Positions 9,035 through 18,340 of a DNA stretch of 64,000 bases are shown piece after piece (within the stretch, counting starts at the first letter, position 1; the number at the start of each line of letters is the position of its first letter). The DNA comes from Aeromonas diversa CDC 2478-85 (GTDB taxonomy: Bacteria; Pseudomonadota; Gammaproteobacteria; Enterobacterales; Aeromonadaceae), in NCBI RefSeq assembly GCF_000819805.1, contig NZ_CDCE01000029.1, positions 374,833 to 438,832 of the forward strand, read 5' to 3'. Position numbers and translations under genes: made by a program. A model generated the notes under the pieces. It searched no databases. It saw only the letters and a list, made by a program, of their open reading frames with translations, and was not told the DNA's origin.

Positions 9035-9205
9035 CGCAGGATTGGGTCGCCCTATAGTGGGAGAGTGGTCAGAGATGTCAAGGGAGGGGAGGGCAAATGG
9101 ACCTTTTTGCTACCAAGTTCGGCACTTTGTCGATTTAATCGGCAAACGGAACCGAGGGGGATTTACAAGGGGAAAAGCCACGGTTAGTATTCACGCCACT
9201 GCTGC

Positions 9206-9293
9206 GGAGGGGTGGCAGAGCGGCTTAATGCAACGGTCTTGAAAACCGTCGATGGGCGACCATCCGTGGGTTCAAATCCCACCTCCTCCGCCA
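9206..9293 (+). tRNA. tRNA-Ser (anticodon TGA)
   Basis: This 88-nt gene has a 7-bp acceptor stem (GGAGGGG with CTCCTCC, one G-U pair), a long variable arm typical of serine tRNAs, anticodon loop CTTGAAA, T arm GTGGG-TTCAAAT-CCCAC, and an encoded GCCA end. The anticodon TGA reads UCA serine codons. Confidence 0.95.
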
Positions 9294-9622
9294 TCAAATT
9301 CAAGGGGTTAGGTGATTCACGTCGCCTAACCCTTTTGCTTTTTACCCCCCGTAAACTATCCCACTATCGAGCTACTTGACGATTCAAGGTCGAGCGTCGG
9401 GGGGGGGATCTGCATTTTCCGGTCGTAAGCGGCCGCCTGCACCAGGGGCTTATGCCCCCCACATGGCTGCTTATCTGCGGCAGTTCCTGCGTAGTCCGAT
9501 ACCCCTCACCTACCGTCCGGCATGACTGGACCACCGCATATAGCCTGACCAACCATTTGGATTTCTTTGAATACGGCAGCCAGTTATCTTCTAAGCTAAG
9601 ATATTGAATATATTGGGATAGG
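9294..9622. other. Intergenic region, tRNA-Ser to hybrid kinase
   Basis: This stretch holds the tRNA terminator and then about 270 bp with a G-run near 9400-9408 and no recognisable gene. A 62-codon minus-strand ORF here has no RBS and no familiar features. The kinase promoter must lie in this interval or just inside the ORF, but I see no convincing sigma70 pair. Confidence 0.5.
9302..9344 (+). terminator. Rho-independent terminator of tRNA-Ser
   Basis: An inverted repeat (AAGGGGTTAGGTGA with TCGCCTAACCCTTTT) is followed by a T-rich run, 9 bp after the tRNA CCA end. Confidence 0.8.
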
Positions 9623-12600
9623 TTGTCAGGTGACGTTCATCAGGCGCTTGTTGGGCTGGGAGGCATTGTGGCTTTGTGGGCTGCGATAACTAAAAAAAAC
9701 GGCGTGATGGGCCGTGGCTGGTGGTCAGGCAAGTGGTTTTTCATCACCTTTGCCGCCTGCTTGGGAGTGACCCTGCTTCTGGCTTGGCGCCAGTACGACG
9801 CTAATCGCACTGGCGTTGAAGAAGCTATCAAAGAGCATGCCCATAGACTGCGGCATGAGGTGTTAGACCGAATCACCCTCTATCAATACGGGCTGCGCGG
9901 CGCCAGAGGCGTCATCCTGACCAAGGGTGATGACAAGATCACACGCAAGGACTTTCAGCGCTACATTGCTACCCGCGACATCGACACCGAGTTCCCCGGT
10001 GCTCGTGGTTTTGGTTTCATTCGTCGTGTCAGCCAGGGCAGCGAGGCTGACTTTGTAGCCCGTGCCCGCCAGGATGGTTGGCCGCAGTTTGCTGTGCGTC
10101 AATTAACCCCTCACGATGGGGAGCGCTTTATTATCCAGTACATAGAGCCTGTGGGCCGCAATATTCAGGCCGTTGGGCTAGATATTGCCTCTGAAACCAA
10201 CAGACGCGTCGCAGCCATAGCGGCTATCGATACTGGCCAGGTGCAGCTGAGTGCACCCATCACCCTGGTACAGGCCACAGGGGCACCAACCCAGTCGTTT
10301 CTCATCCTGATGGCCATCTATCAAGAGCCTGTCGTCCCAGCGACGCTGGCAGAGCGGCGCCAAAAAGCGGTGGGCTGGAGCTATGCGGCCTTGAGCATGA
10401 GTGACGTGCTGGCCAAGCTACCAATGAGGGACGAGCGTTTGTTATTAACGCTGCGAGATGTGACCGACCCCAAGGCCCCAGTACCGTTTTATACCGCCTT
10501 AACATCCCAAGCGGATCAGTGGTTATACCCGCAGCATGCTCGTACTAAGGTCTTTGGCCGTACCTGGGAGTTCACTGTCGCCGCCTCGCCAAGGTTTGTG
10601 GCGAGTCTGAACCAGCTTCAACCCAGCCTCATTCTCACCGTCGGCTCTCTGGCCAGTATGCTGGTGGCGCTGTTGGCTGTGGCTCTGGTTGCCAACTGGC
10701 GAAGCCGGCGCGCCATCGACATGGAGCGAGCCCGCACTGCCACGATAGTGGAGAACACTTCTGATGCCATCATTGGGCAAGGATTAGACGGTAATGTTAC
10801 CCACTGGAACCATGCCGCCAGCGATCTGTTCGGATTCAGGGAGGGAGAGGCGCTGGGACGACCCTTGGCCAGCTTGCTGTGGCCTGAAGGGGAGCTTGAT
10901 AAAGACCAGCTGATATTGTCTGAAATAACCCATGGCAATACGGTTCGCATCAATGAAGCCGTGTGTCGGCGTAAGAACGGCAGCACGGTAGAGGTATCGG
11001 TCACCGCGAGCGCCATCACGGACGAACATGGCCGGATAATCGGGGTTGCCAAGCTGATTCATGATATCAGTTACCATAAGGCCGCCGAGCGCCGGTTGCG
11101 GGATTTCAACCTCTCGCTGGAGCGGCAGGTGGCCGAGCGCACCACTGAGCTGGACAATGCCCGCAGTATTTTACGCACCGTGCTGGATGCCGTGCCTTCA
11201 ATGATTGGGTATTGGGACCGAGATCTGGTCAATCGGGTGGCCAACCAGGCCTATCACCGCTGGTTTGGTCTCGACGCGGGTGAGATCCCAGGTAAACGCC
11301 TGCCTGAGCTGTTGGGGCCCCAGCAGTTTGCGAAAGACCGCTCGGCTGTTGAGCTGGCACTCGCCGGTATTCCCCAGAGTTTTGAGCGGGTCACTCCCCG
11401 GCCTGATGGCGGCGGTGATCTGCACTTCTTGGTCTATTACCTGCCAGATATGGACGCTGGAGAGGTGAAAGGTTTTTACTCCGTCGTCCATGATGTCACC
11501 GAACTGGTGGAAAATCGCCAGGCGTTGGCCGATGCCCTTCGGGAAAACGAGGCCCTGCTCAGCACCCTTAACGCGCAAATGTTGTATTCGGCTACCGATA
11601 TGGCTGGCCGTATCATCGACGTCAATGACAAATTTTGTGAGCACACCGGCTACAGTCGCCAAGAGCTGATTGGCCAAAACCATAAGCTGCTTAATTCCGG
11701 TGAGCATGGGGCCAGCTTCTGGCAGCAGATGTGGCAGCGGGTGCTGGCGGGACAGGCTTGGCATGGTGAGGTGTGCAACCGAACCAAAGATGGACAGTTA
11801 CATTGGTTTGATACGGTCATCGCGCCTTTTCACGACAGTGCCGGTCACATCGAGCGGCTGGTGGCGCTGCGTACCGATATAAGCGACCGTAAGGCCGCAG
11901 AGGCAGAGCGCCACCGCGTTAACCAGATGCTCAACAACGTGCTAAAGGCGGCCTCTGAATTTGCCATTATCGCCACCGATACATTGGGCCAGATCTCCAT
12001 CTTTAATACCGGGGCCGAGCGAATGCTCTCCTACCAGGCTGACGAAATAATGGGTCAGTCACCTCTCATATTCTTTAACCACGAGCAAGTTCGCGACCGC
12101 ACCAAGGCGCTCAGTCGCCGTTATAAGGCGAATATTGAGGGATTCGAGGCCTTGGTATATCGCTCCAAGATCGATACCGCCGAACGCAGCGATTGGGAAC
12201 TGTATCGTCGGGACGGCACTCTTGTACAAGTCTCTCTGGTCGTGACACCCATCCGGGATGAGCGCCATAACATAGAAGGCTACCTGATGGTGGCCCAAGA
12301 CATAGGACGGCAAAAGGAATTCGAACAGCACCTGATGACCGCCAAGCTGGCTGCCGAGCAGGCCGCCAATGCCAAGGGCCAGTTCCTGGCTAACATGAGC
12401 CATGAAATACGCACGCCCATGAACGCCGTGCTGGGCATGTTGCAGTTGGTGCAGCAAACCAATCTCACCTCCCGTCAGGGTGATTACGTTGCCAAGGCGT
12501 TTTCGGCGGCCAAATCCCTGTTGGGGGTGTTGAATGACATCCTCGATTTTTCCAAAATTGATGCGGGCAAACTGAACCTGGACCCCCACCCCTTCCGCTT

Positions 12601-14560
12601 CGAAGAACTGATGCGCGATCTGGCGGTCGTGCTGTCGGGCAACCTGGGCAGCAAGCCCGTTGAGCTGATGTATGACATCGACATCCGTATGCCGGCTGAA
12701 GTGGTGGGGGACGCCATGCGTCTACAGCAGGTGTTGGTCAATCTGGCCGGCAACGCCCTCAAGTTTACCGAGCAGGGCCATGTATTGGTGCGCATCTCGG
12801 AACTCATGCGCGATGATAGCGACATCAAGATTCGCGTGAGTGTCGAAGACACCGGCATCGGGATTAGCAGGGATCAACAAAGATACATCTTCGACAGCTT
12901 TACCCAAGCCGAGGCGTCCACCACTCGACGTTTTGGTGGCACCGGGCTGGGATTAGTCATCAGTAAACGGCTGCTCTCTCTCATGGAGAGTGAGTTATGT
13001 GTTGAAAGTGCCCCCGGGAGAGGCAGTCGTTTTTGGTTCGATATTCAGCTGCCCATCTCGGACCAAAAACCGATAGTCATCTGGCCAGAAAAGAGCCATC
13101 CAAAAATTCTTGTGGTGGATGACAGTGCAGTGGTGCGGGAGCTGATGGTTGACCTGGGCACTGACCTGGGCTGGCAGATGCATGCCGCCACCGGTGGTAA
13201 CGATGCGTTGACGATGCTCAACAATGAATTCGAAAAAGGTCCCGAACATGCCTTCAAACTGGTTTTGCTGGACTGGCGGATGCCTGAAATGGATGGCCTT
13301 ACGGTCGCTCGAGAAATAAGGCAGCGTTATACAGATAAGGCCCCGGCTGTGATCATGCTGAGCGCTGTTGGGCATCAGATGTTTCTTGAGGAACAAAAAA
13401 AAGGCGATACCCCCTTCGATTCTTTCTTGCTCAAGCCGGTGACTCCGGCGCAGTTGGCGACAGTGGTATCGGCCTGCCTCAACGGTGACACTCCTGTGTC
13501 GCAGCCCCGCATCGAACCCCCGCCGCAGCGCTTGCAGGGCATGACCCTGCTGGTCGTGGAAGATAATGCGTTGAACCGAGAGGTGGCAGAGGCGCTTCTG
13601 ACCGGCGAGGGCGCCACAGTGGTGCTGGCTCAAGACGGACAGGTCGGTGCCAATTTGGTTCTGGCCGCCCGCCAACAATTTGATGCTGTGCTGATGGACA
13701 TGCAGATGCCAGTCATGGATGGCCTGGAGGCCACCACCCTGATTCGTGCTGACCGGCGCTTTGACGCTCTGCCCATCATCGCCATGACCGCCAACGCCAG
13801 TGCCAGCGATCGCCAGCAATGCTTGCAGGCAGGCATGAATGACCATGTGGGCAAGCCCTTTATCCTCGATCAATTAGTCACTGTGCTGCAGACCGCAACA
13901 TCTCGGCAGAGAGAGACGGGCGAGGTGGATAGCGGCCCACAGAAAGGCATCGAGTTGGTGCTGAGCCGATTTGGCGGTAAGGTGGAACTCTATAAACGCA
14001 CCCTGGCGCGGTTTAAACCTGAGGGAATGGCGTTGCTTGATGATTTGCGCCAAGGCTTGGCCGATAGGGACGTGACGGGCTGTCATACTGCGCTACACAG
14101 CCTCAAGGGCTTGTCTGCAACCCTCGGCGCCGATGAATTGGCAGCCCAGGCGACAGCCTTTGAGGCCTTGTTCAAGGAGAGAGCGGCCAACCCTGGCGAT
14201 ATCCATCCGTTGATGAGTGAAGACGATATCGATGAGCTTCAGCGTCTGTTGCTCTGCCAGTGTGACGAGTTGGCAAGCCAGTTGGAGACCCTGAGCGCAG
14301 CAGATAGTGCCGCAACAAATAGTGCAGCAAGTGGGGAAGAGCCCGAGCTGACACCCCAAACGGTGCACCCCATCAAGGCGTTGTTGCTGGAGATCCAGGT
14401 GTTACTGGACGAGCGTAACCTCAAGGTGCTGAGCGAGCTTCCGGTCATCAAGGGGCATGCCGGGGCCAGGGGGCCACTTTATGACACCCTTGCCCAGCAG
14501 GTAGAGGCCTTGGATTTTGAATCGGCGTCGACCACAGTGCGGCAATTGTTAAGCCAGTAA
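9623..14560 (+). CDS. Giant hybrid sensor histidine kinase (CHASE-PAS-HisKA-HATPase-REC-REC-Hpt)
   Basis: Up to 1645 residues. An N-terminal membrane segment (Phe-Ile-Thr-Phe-Ala-Ala-Cys) is followed by a CHASE-type periplasmic sensor (about 75-290) and a second membrane helix (about 330-355). Then come several PAS/PAC modules (380-905) and a HisKA box Met-Ser-His-Glu-Ile-Arg-Thr-Pro-Met with phospho-His near residue 927. The HATPase domain has an N box near 1040. Two receivers have Asp near 1216 and 1358, and an Hpt domain has His-Ser-Leu-Lys-Gly near 1491. This is a full phosphorelay in one chain. The start is uncertain: TTG at 9623 gives the longest frame; GTG at 9668 lies behind a GGGAGG; ATG at 9707 begins the more usual Met-Gly-Arg-Gly-Trp-Trp. 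The signal is unknown. Confidence 0.88.
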   Translation: MSGDVHQALVGLGGIVALWAAITKKNGVMGRGWWSGKWFFITFAACLGVTLLLAWRQYDANRTGVEEAIKEHAHRLRHEVLDRITLYQYGLRGARGVILTKGDDKITRKDFQRYIATRDIDTEFPGARGFGFIRRVSQGSEADFVARARQDGWPQFAVRQLTPHDGERFIIQYIEPVGRNIQAVGLDIASETNRRVAAIAAIDTGQVQLSAPITLVQATGAPTQSFLILMAIYQEPVVPATLAERRQKAVGWSYAALSMSDVLAKLPMRDERLLLTLRDVTDPKAPVPFYTALTSQADQWLYPQHARTKVFGRTWEFTVAASPRFVASLNQLQPSLILTVGSLASMLVALLAVALVANWRSRRAIDMERARTATIVENTSDAIIGQGLDGNVTHWNHAASDLFGFREGEALGRPLASLLWPEGELDKDQLILSEITHGNTVRINEAVCRRKNGSTVEVSVTASAITDEHGRIIGVAKLIHDISYHKAAERRLRDFNLSLERQVAERTTELDNARSILRTVLDAVPSMIGYWDRDLVNRVANQAYHRWFGLDAGEIPGKRLPELLGPQQFAKDRSAVELALAGIPQSFERVTPRPDGGGDLHFLVYYLPDMDAGEVKGFYSVVHDVTELVENRQALADALRENEALLSTLNAQMLYSATDMAGRIIDVNDKFCEHTGYSRQELIGQNHKLLNSGEHGASFWQQMWQRVLAGQAWHGEVCNRTKDGQLHWFDTVIAPFHDSAGHIERLVALRTDISDRKAAEAERHRVNQMLNNVLKAASEFAIIATDTLGQISIFNTGAERMLSYQADEIMGQSPLIFFNHEQVRDRTKALSRRYKANIEGFEALVYRSKIDTAERSDWELYRRDGTLVQVSLVVTPIRDERHNIEGYLMVAQDIGRQKEFEQHLMTAKLAAEQAANAKGQFLANMSHEIRTPMNAVLGMLQLVQQTNLTSRQGDYVAKAFSAAKSLLGVLNDILDFSKIDAGKLNLDPHPFRFEELMRDLAVVLSGNLGSKPVELMYDIDIRMPAEVVGDAMRLQQVLVNLAGNALKFTEQGHVLVRISELMRDDSDIKIRVSVEDTGIGISRDQQRYIFDSFTQAEASTTRRFGGTGLGLVISKRLLSLMESELCVESAPGRGSRFWFDIQLPISDQKPIVIWPEKSHPKILVVDDSAVVRELMVDLGTDLGWQMHAATGGNDALTMLNNEFEKGPEHAFKLVLLDWRMPEMDGLTVAREIRQRYTDKAPAVIMLSAVGHQMFLEEQKKGDTPFDSFLLKPVTPAQLATVVSACLNGDTPVSQPRIEPPPQRLQGMTLLVVEDNALNREVAEALLTGEGATVVLAQDGQVGANLVLAARQQFDAVLMDMQMPVMDGLEATTLIRADRRFDALPIIAMTANASASDRQQCLQAGMNDHVGKPFILDQLVTVLQTATSRQRETGEVDSGPQKGIELVLSRFGGKVELYKRTLARFKPEGMALLDDLRQGLADRDVTGCHTALHSLKGLSATLGADELAAQATAFEALFKERAANPGDIHPLMSEDDIDELQRLLLCQCDELASQLETLSAADSAATNSAASGEEPELTPQTVHPIKALLLEIQVLLDERNLKVLSELPVIKGHAGARGPLYDTLAQQVEALDFESASTTVRQLLSQ

Positions 14561-14576
14561 TATACGAGGAGCGCCC

Positions 14577-15515
14577 ATGCCCGATATCGCCAGCATGATT
14601 GCCAACAGTTTGCCTCGTGGCCGATTGCTGGTGGTCGATGACCAACCCACCAATATCCGCCTTCTCTACGAGGCGTTTCACCAGCAGTACGACATCTTCA
14701 TGGCGGCCAGCGGTGAAGAGGCACTAGAGCAGATAAAGCGTGCGCAACCGGATCTGATTCTTCTGGATGTGGTGATGCCCGGTATGGATGGCTATGAAGT
14801 GTGCCGACGCCTGAAGGCCGAGCCGATGACAGCCGAGATCCCGGTGATTTTTGTGACCGCCCAGCACAGCGAGTCCGATGAAGTGCTGGGTTTTGAAATC
14901 GGGGCCGTGGATTTCATCACCAAGCCGATCAACCCGGTTATCGTCAAAGCCAGGGTCGCCACGCATATGGCTCTTAAGCGGCAGAACGATGTGCTGCGTT
15001 CGATTGCCATGTTGGACGGCTTGACAGGGATAGCCAATCGCCGCAAGTTCGATGAGGCACTGGCTTCTCTTTGGCATCAATGTCGGCGTGATCAAGAGCC
15101 CTTGTCGTTGATCATGTTGGATGTGGATTATTTCAAACGCTATAACGATCACTATGGCCACCAGGCCGGTGACGATTGCTTGCGCGCCTTGGCAGACGCC
15201 TTTCGCCGCGCACTTCTACGCCCTCAGGATCTTCTCGCCCGTATCGGTGGTGAAGAGTTTGCCTGCCTCCTGCCCTGGACAGATGCCACGGGTGCCATGA
15301 CCACAGCCGAACGCATCAAGGACGCGGTACACCAGTTGGCTCTCGAGCACCAGGCCTCGCCGGTCGGGAAGATAGTGACGGTGAGCATGGGGCTGGTCAC
15401 TCAAATACCGGGTTCTGCCAACGGCAGTAGTCGCTTGATGGAGCTCGCTGACCAGGCGCTGTATCGCCAGAAAGCCAATGGTCGGGATGGTATTTGCATT
15501 GCGCAAGGTGCCTAG
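14577..15515 (+). CDS. Response regulator with GGDEF domain (diguanylate cyclase)
   Basis: This 312-residue protein lies 16 bp after the hybrid kinase, with a GAGGAG ribosome-binding site. An N-terminal receiver (about 15-130) has Val-Val-Asp-Asp and phospho-acceptor Asp in Ile-Leu-Leu-Asp-Val. A GGDEF domain (about 160-308) has an intact Gly-Gly-Glu-Glu-Phe signature near 223 and an Arg-Pro-Gln-Asp inhibitory site five residues before it. It should make cyclic di-GMP with product feedback. The Hpt domain of the adjacent kinase is the obvious phosphodonor. The pair sits directly left of T3SS-1, but a functional link is only a hypothesis. Confidence 0.9.
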   Translation: MPDIASMIANSLPRGRLLVVDDQPTNIRLLYEAFHQQYDIFMAASGEEALEQIKRAQPDLILLDVVMPGMDGYEVCRRLKAEPMTAEIPVIFVTAQHSESDEVLGFEIGAVDFITKPINPVIVKARVATHMALKRQNDVLRSIAMLDGLTGIANRRKFDEALASLWHQCRRDQEPLSLIMLDVDYFKRYNDHYGHQAGDDCLRALADAFRRALLRPQDLLARIGGEEFACLLPWTDATGAMTTAERIKDAVHQLALEHQASPVGKIVTVSMGLVTQIPGSANGSSRLMELADQALYRQKANGRDGICIAQGA

Positions 15516-15837
15516 CCGGGCTTGCGAGGCCAATAACCCTGAGTGAGCGTTTACCCTGTGGTGACGGAGAATGAGGTTTCACTCTGTGTGTCTGGCGTCG
15601 TATGCCTGACTCTCGGTCTCTATCTGTACAGATCTGGTTATCACGTTGGCGGCGTCTTGGTGCAGGTTATCATTTTTTAGGAATAAGGCTTTGATTTAAA
15701 AAAGATTGTTGTTCTGGTTTCTGATTGCATCTCCCTTGTCATCTTCAGAGCAGCCCTCGGCAACCTGGTTGCCGGGGGCTTTTTGCTATGCGGATTTGAC
15801 CATAGAACGAAGGGGGCCGTGATGCTCCCTTGCACTT
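15516..15837. other. Intergenic region between GGDEF gene and T3SS-1
   Basis: 322 bp with no convincing gene. It contains one strong plus-strand terminator at its right side and an AT-rich stretch (about 15660-15720). It marks the left edge of the recognisable T3SS-1 locus. I see no integrase, IS end or direct repeat here. Confidence 0.5.
15752..15784 (+). terminator. Rho-independent terminator
   Basis: A 13-bp stem (AGCCCTCGGCAAC with GTTGCCGGGGGCT, one G-U pair) with a 3-nt loop is followed by TTTT. It would end the kinase/GGDEF transcript before it meets the convergent T3SS-1 chaperone gene. Confidence 0.85.
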
Positions 15838-16224
15838 TTAACCGCGAATGGCCGCCGAGGGCTGGCAGTTTGCAAAGGCCGTGAGCGGGGGGCTCTCCAG
15901 GGTCAAGGCCTCCGCCTGATGCAGCATGCGGCTTATCAGGTCCACCATGATCTCCAGATCGAGTTTGTCCAACCACTCGCGAGCCCAGAGCAGGGTCGTG
16001 TGTTCATCCGTGCGGCTAAGCTGTAGCACCGGCCAATCGGCCATATTGGCCAGCGATGTTGCCTGAACGTCCCCCAGCGCAATGAACAGGGTAACCAGTT
16101 GATCCCGCTGCCGGACATGGAGGCTGAACGCGCCGACCGGGATGTCCAGTCCATCCCTATGCAGATACTCCTGTGGCAGTGAGAGATGGCGGCAGAGGGC
16201 GGATAGCAGGGCATTGAACATCAT
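15838..16224 (-). CDS. Probable class I T3SS chaperone (CesT-like) for the adjacent effector
   Basis: A 128-residue, acidic, Leu-rich protein with the helix-strand-helix pattern of class I chaperones: N-terminal Leu-Leu-Ser-Ala-Leu-Cys helix, central hydrophobic strands, and a C-terminal helix Leu-Asp-Lys-Leu-Asp-Leu-Glu-Ile-Met-Val-Asp-Leu. Its start overlaps the end of the preceding effector gene by 4 bp, so the two are co-translated, the usual layout for effector-chaperone pairs. Identity rests on size, composition and context. I do not recognise a specific orthologue. Confidence 0.65.
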   Translation of the reverse strand: MMFNALLSALCRHLSLPQEYLHRDGLDIPVGAFSLHVRQRDQLVTLFIALGDVQATSLANMADWPVLQLSRTDEHTTLLWAREWLDKLDLEIMVDLISRMLHQAEALTLESPPLTAFANCQPSAAIRG

Positions 16225-17168
16225 CGGGACTCCTGACTGGTGTTATCAAATACGGACTCGGTGGGCGGCCAGAGATTGGCGATCGGGGGCCTGTCCGGTG
16301 TGCCGACCAGACGAGCACCGATGGTGGCGGCCCAAGGATCGATAACCTTGGCATTAGGGCCCCAGCTCTGGGGCTTGGAGAGTTCACTCCCTTCGGCCCG
16401 GCCGATCACCACGAAGCAGTGGGTCTGGGAGTGCCCCTGAGCGCCACGATGGGCCAGTACTTCGATCCGCTGATCGCTGTTGTGGCGCAGCAGCTCGGCC
16501 GCGGCCGAGTAGGCCAGGGTTGAACAGCAACCCGCCTTGGCTTCATCCACCGCCTTGGCGATGTTTTCCATGGTGCGCAGTGAGATGGGCTGCTTGTGAC
16601 GGGTTATCTGAATGGCGGCCATGTTGGCGCTGTTATTGGCGCGCTGATTGGCGGCCAGACGTTGTGGATCCTGTCCGAAGGCATGGAGCTTGCCAATGAT
16701 CTTCTGGTACGACGGGTTACTCGGCTGCACGAAGGTCTGGGCGTCGGTGCAGGCATAGCTGCCCAACTTTTCCAGGCCCGCCATGCTCCGTTGCAATAAC
16801 GCCTGTGCTCCGCCGCCGACCACGCGAGTGGTCTGTTGCTGGGGTCTGGCGATGGCACCCTGCTCCGCCAGCGCCTGTTTCAACTCGGTCAGACGAGCGC
16901 CACGGGCTGCCACTTCCTTGGGGTGATGCTGCTCCCAGTGCTGGATGGCGTCTTGTACCCGCTGCGCCCTGCCTGCATCCGGGGTGGTCTGCAGTTGGCG
17001 CAGCGCATGAATGACACTCTTCAGGTCGCCGCTCTGAAAATGGCCGATGCCCCGCTGTACCGATTGCTCAAACAGTGTGTTCCCCCGAGCCAGCAGAGCA
17101 TTGCCCTGGGATGATTGGGAAGAGACGGGGGCTTGCTGAACGGGTCCCCCGATGGCAGATAAGGCCAT
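16221..17168 (-). CDS. Candidate T3SS effector with papain-like Cys-His-Asp motif
   Basis: A 315-residue protein with a Ser/Gln-rich N-terminal 25 residues (typical of a T3 signal) and a helical first half. A C-terminal region contains a Cys-Cys-Ser-Thr-Leu-Ala motif at about 213-218, Thr-His-Cys-Phe-Val-Val-Ile-Gly at about 252-259 and Val-Ile-Asp-Pro-Trp-Ala at about 280-285. That order and spacing fits a papain-fold cysteine protease, deamidase or transglutaminase-like enzyme (YopT, OspI and AvrPphB share this layout). I cannot assign it to one family. A chaperone gene overlaps its 3' end, and an ExsA-type element with a -10 box lies upstream, so co-regulated secretion through T3SS-1 is a reasonable inference. 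Confidence 0.65.
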   Translation of the reverse strand: MALSAIGGPVQQAPVSSQSSQGNALLARGNTLFEQSVQRGIGHFQSGDLKSVIHALRQLQTTPDAGRAQRVQDAIQHWEQHHPKEVAARGARLTELKQALAEQGAIARPQQQTTRVVGGGAQALLQRSMAGLEKLGSYACTDAQTFVQPSNPSYQKIIGKLHAFGQDPQRLAANQRANNSANMAAIQITRHKQPISLRTMENIAKAVDEAKAGCCSTLAYSAAAELLRHNSDQRIEVLAHRGAQGHSQTHCFVVIGRAEGSELSKPQSWGPNAKVIDPWAATIGARLVGTPDRPPIANLWPPTESVFDNTSQESR

Positions 17169-17200
17169 GCTGTTGTTCCTGAAATGGCTGACGAGCGCAA

Positions 17201-17252
17201 ATCATAACGAGTCATGGATGTGCGCTATATCAATCCGCGGTCGGGGATTTGT
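17201..17252 (-). promoter_or_regulatory. ExsA-type promoter of the 16221-17168 effector
   Basis: On the minus strand, a CCGACC core sits at the expected distance after an A-rich stretch (site 17227-17252). It is followed 20 bp later by TATGAT (17201-17206). The second half-site fits only with one extra base of spacing, so this is the weakest of the seven elements. Confidence 0.5.
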
Positions 17253-17281
17253 CAGTTTTTCGTGTCAGGGCGGGCCTGCGT

Positions 17282-18340
17282 TTACCACTGCGGACCTTCA
17301 CTCTGGCGCCACTGCTCCAGCCAGCGCAGTACCTCGGCGGTCGCCTCTATCTGATCGGCGGGAATGTAGTTATTGATCAGGGCATCACGATAGAGGGCAC
17401 GGGCCAGCGGAATGCGCTGCAGCACCGGAATCCCCTCCTCCTCGGCAATCTTGCGCACCAACAGTGCCTGGGCATCGGTGAACTTGAGGGTGACCACCGG
17501 CAGCGGGGTCTCCCCCCGCTCATAGCGAATGCCGATGGCGATATGGGTCGGGTTGGCCACGATGACCGAGGAGCGCTTCACGTCGGCGCGCATGTTGCTC
17601 GATTGCAGCTCCTGGTGGAATTGGCGACGCTTGCTCTTGATCTCGGGGCTCCCCTCCATCTCCTTGTACTCCCGTTTCACCTCGTCCTTGCTCATCTTGA
17701 GCTGCTTGATGTGTTGATGATGCTCGAAGGCATAGTCGGCGATGGCGATCACCACGAAACCCATGGCGCAGACCGCCATCAGCTGGCCCAGCATGCCCCC
17801 CAGCACAGGGGCGATGCAGCTCATGCCACAGCCGGGCAGTTGCAGCATGGCCTGCAGGTTACCCTCTATGGTGACCCACACCAGCAGGCTCAAGAGGCTC
17901 ACCTTGAGCAGCGATTTGACGAATTCCATCAGGCTCTTGATGGAGAAGATCTTCTTGGCCCCCTCAACCGGATTGATCTTCTTGATATCGGGCTTGATCG
18001 ACTCGCCGCTCAGCAGAAAGCCGTACTGGGCGATGTGGGAGACGAGCACCACCAGCGCCGAAACCGCCAGAATGGGGATGCAGAGGTAGGCTAGCTCCTG
18101 CAACAGATTCTCGACCACGTGGTTGAGGGCTTGGGCAAAGGGGAGATTGAGGTGGGACTCCGGGATCAGCATCAGCTTGCCCAGATGCTCGAGGTAGTAA
18201 TCGGACATCGCCATCAGCATGCCGACCAGGCTCAGGATGATGGTGGTGGAGACCACCTCCTTGCTCTTGACCACCTGCCCCTTGTTGCGGGCATCGCGCA
18301 ATTTCTTGGCGGTGGGCTGTTCGGTCTTCTCGCCGCTCAT
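17282..18340 (-). CDS. ascU: T3SS export apparatus switch protein AscU (SctU)
   Basis: A 352-residue inner-membrane protein of the FlhB/YscU family. It begins Met-Ser-Gly-Glu-Lys-Thr-Glu-Gln-Pro-Thr and has four membrane helices in the first 210 residues. The autocleavage motif Asn263-Pro-Thr-His is at the same position as in YscU. The cleaved cytoplasmic domain switches export from needle and early substrates to translocators. The start overlaps the ascT stop by 4 bp. It is the last gene of the ascN-to-ascU operon. Confidence 0.97.
   Translation of the reverse strand: MSGEKTEQPTAKKLRDARNKGQVVKSKEVVSTTIILSLVGMLMAMSDYYLEHLGKLMLIPESHLNLPFAQALNHVVENLLQELAYLCIPILAVSALVVLVSHIAQYGFLLSGESIKPDIKKINPVEGAKKIFSIKSLMEFVKSLLKVSLLSLLVWVTIEGNLQAMLQLPGCGMSCIAPVLGGMLGQLMAVCAMGFVVIAIADYAFEHHQHIKQLKMSKDEVKREYKEMEGSPEIKSKRRQFHQELQSSNMRADVKRSSVIVANPTHIAIGIRYERGETPLPVVTLKFTDAQALLVRKIAEEEGIPVLQRIPLARALYRDALINNYIPADQIEATAEVLRWLEQWRQSEGPQW

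Noticed and set aside
9206..9293. tRNA-Ser as attachment site of the T3SS island
   Set aside because: I found no repeat of the tRNA 3' end elsewhere in the window and no integrase; the kinase operon lies between it and T3SS-1. Sequence beyond 64000 would be needed.
9364..9552. Minus-strand ORF (62 codons) after tRNA-Ser
   Set aside because: No RBS, no recognised motif, likely chance.
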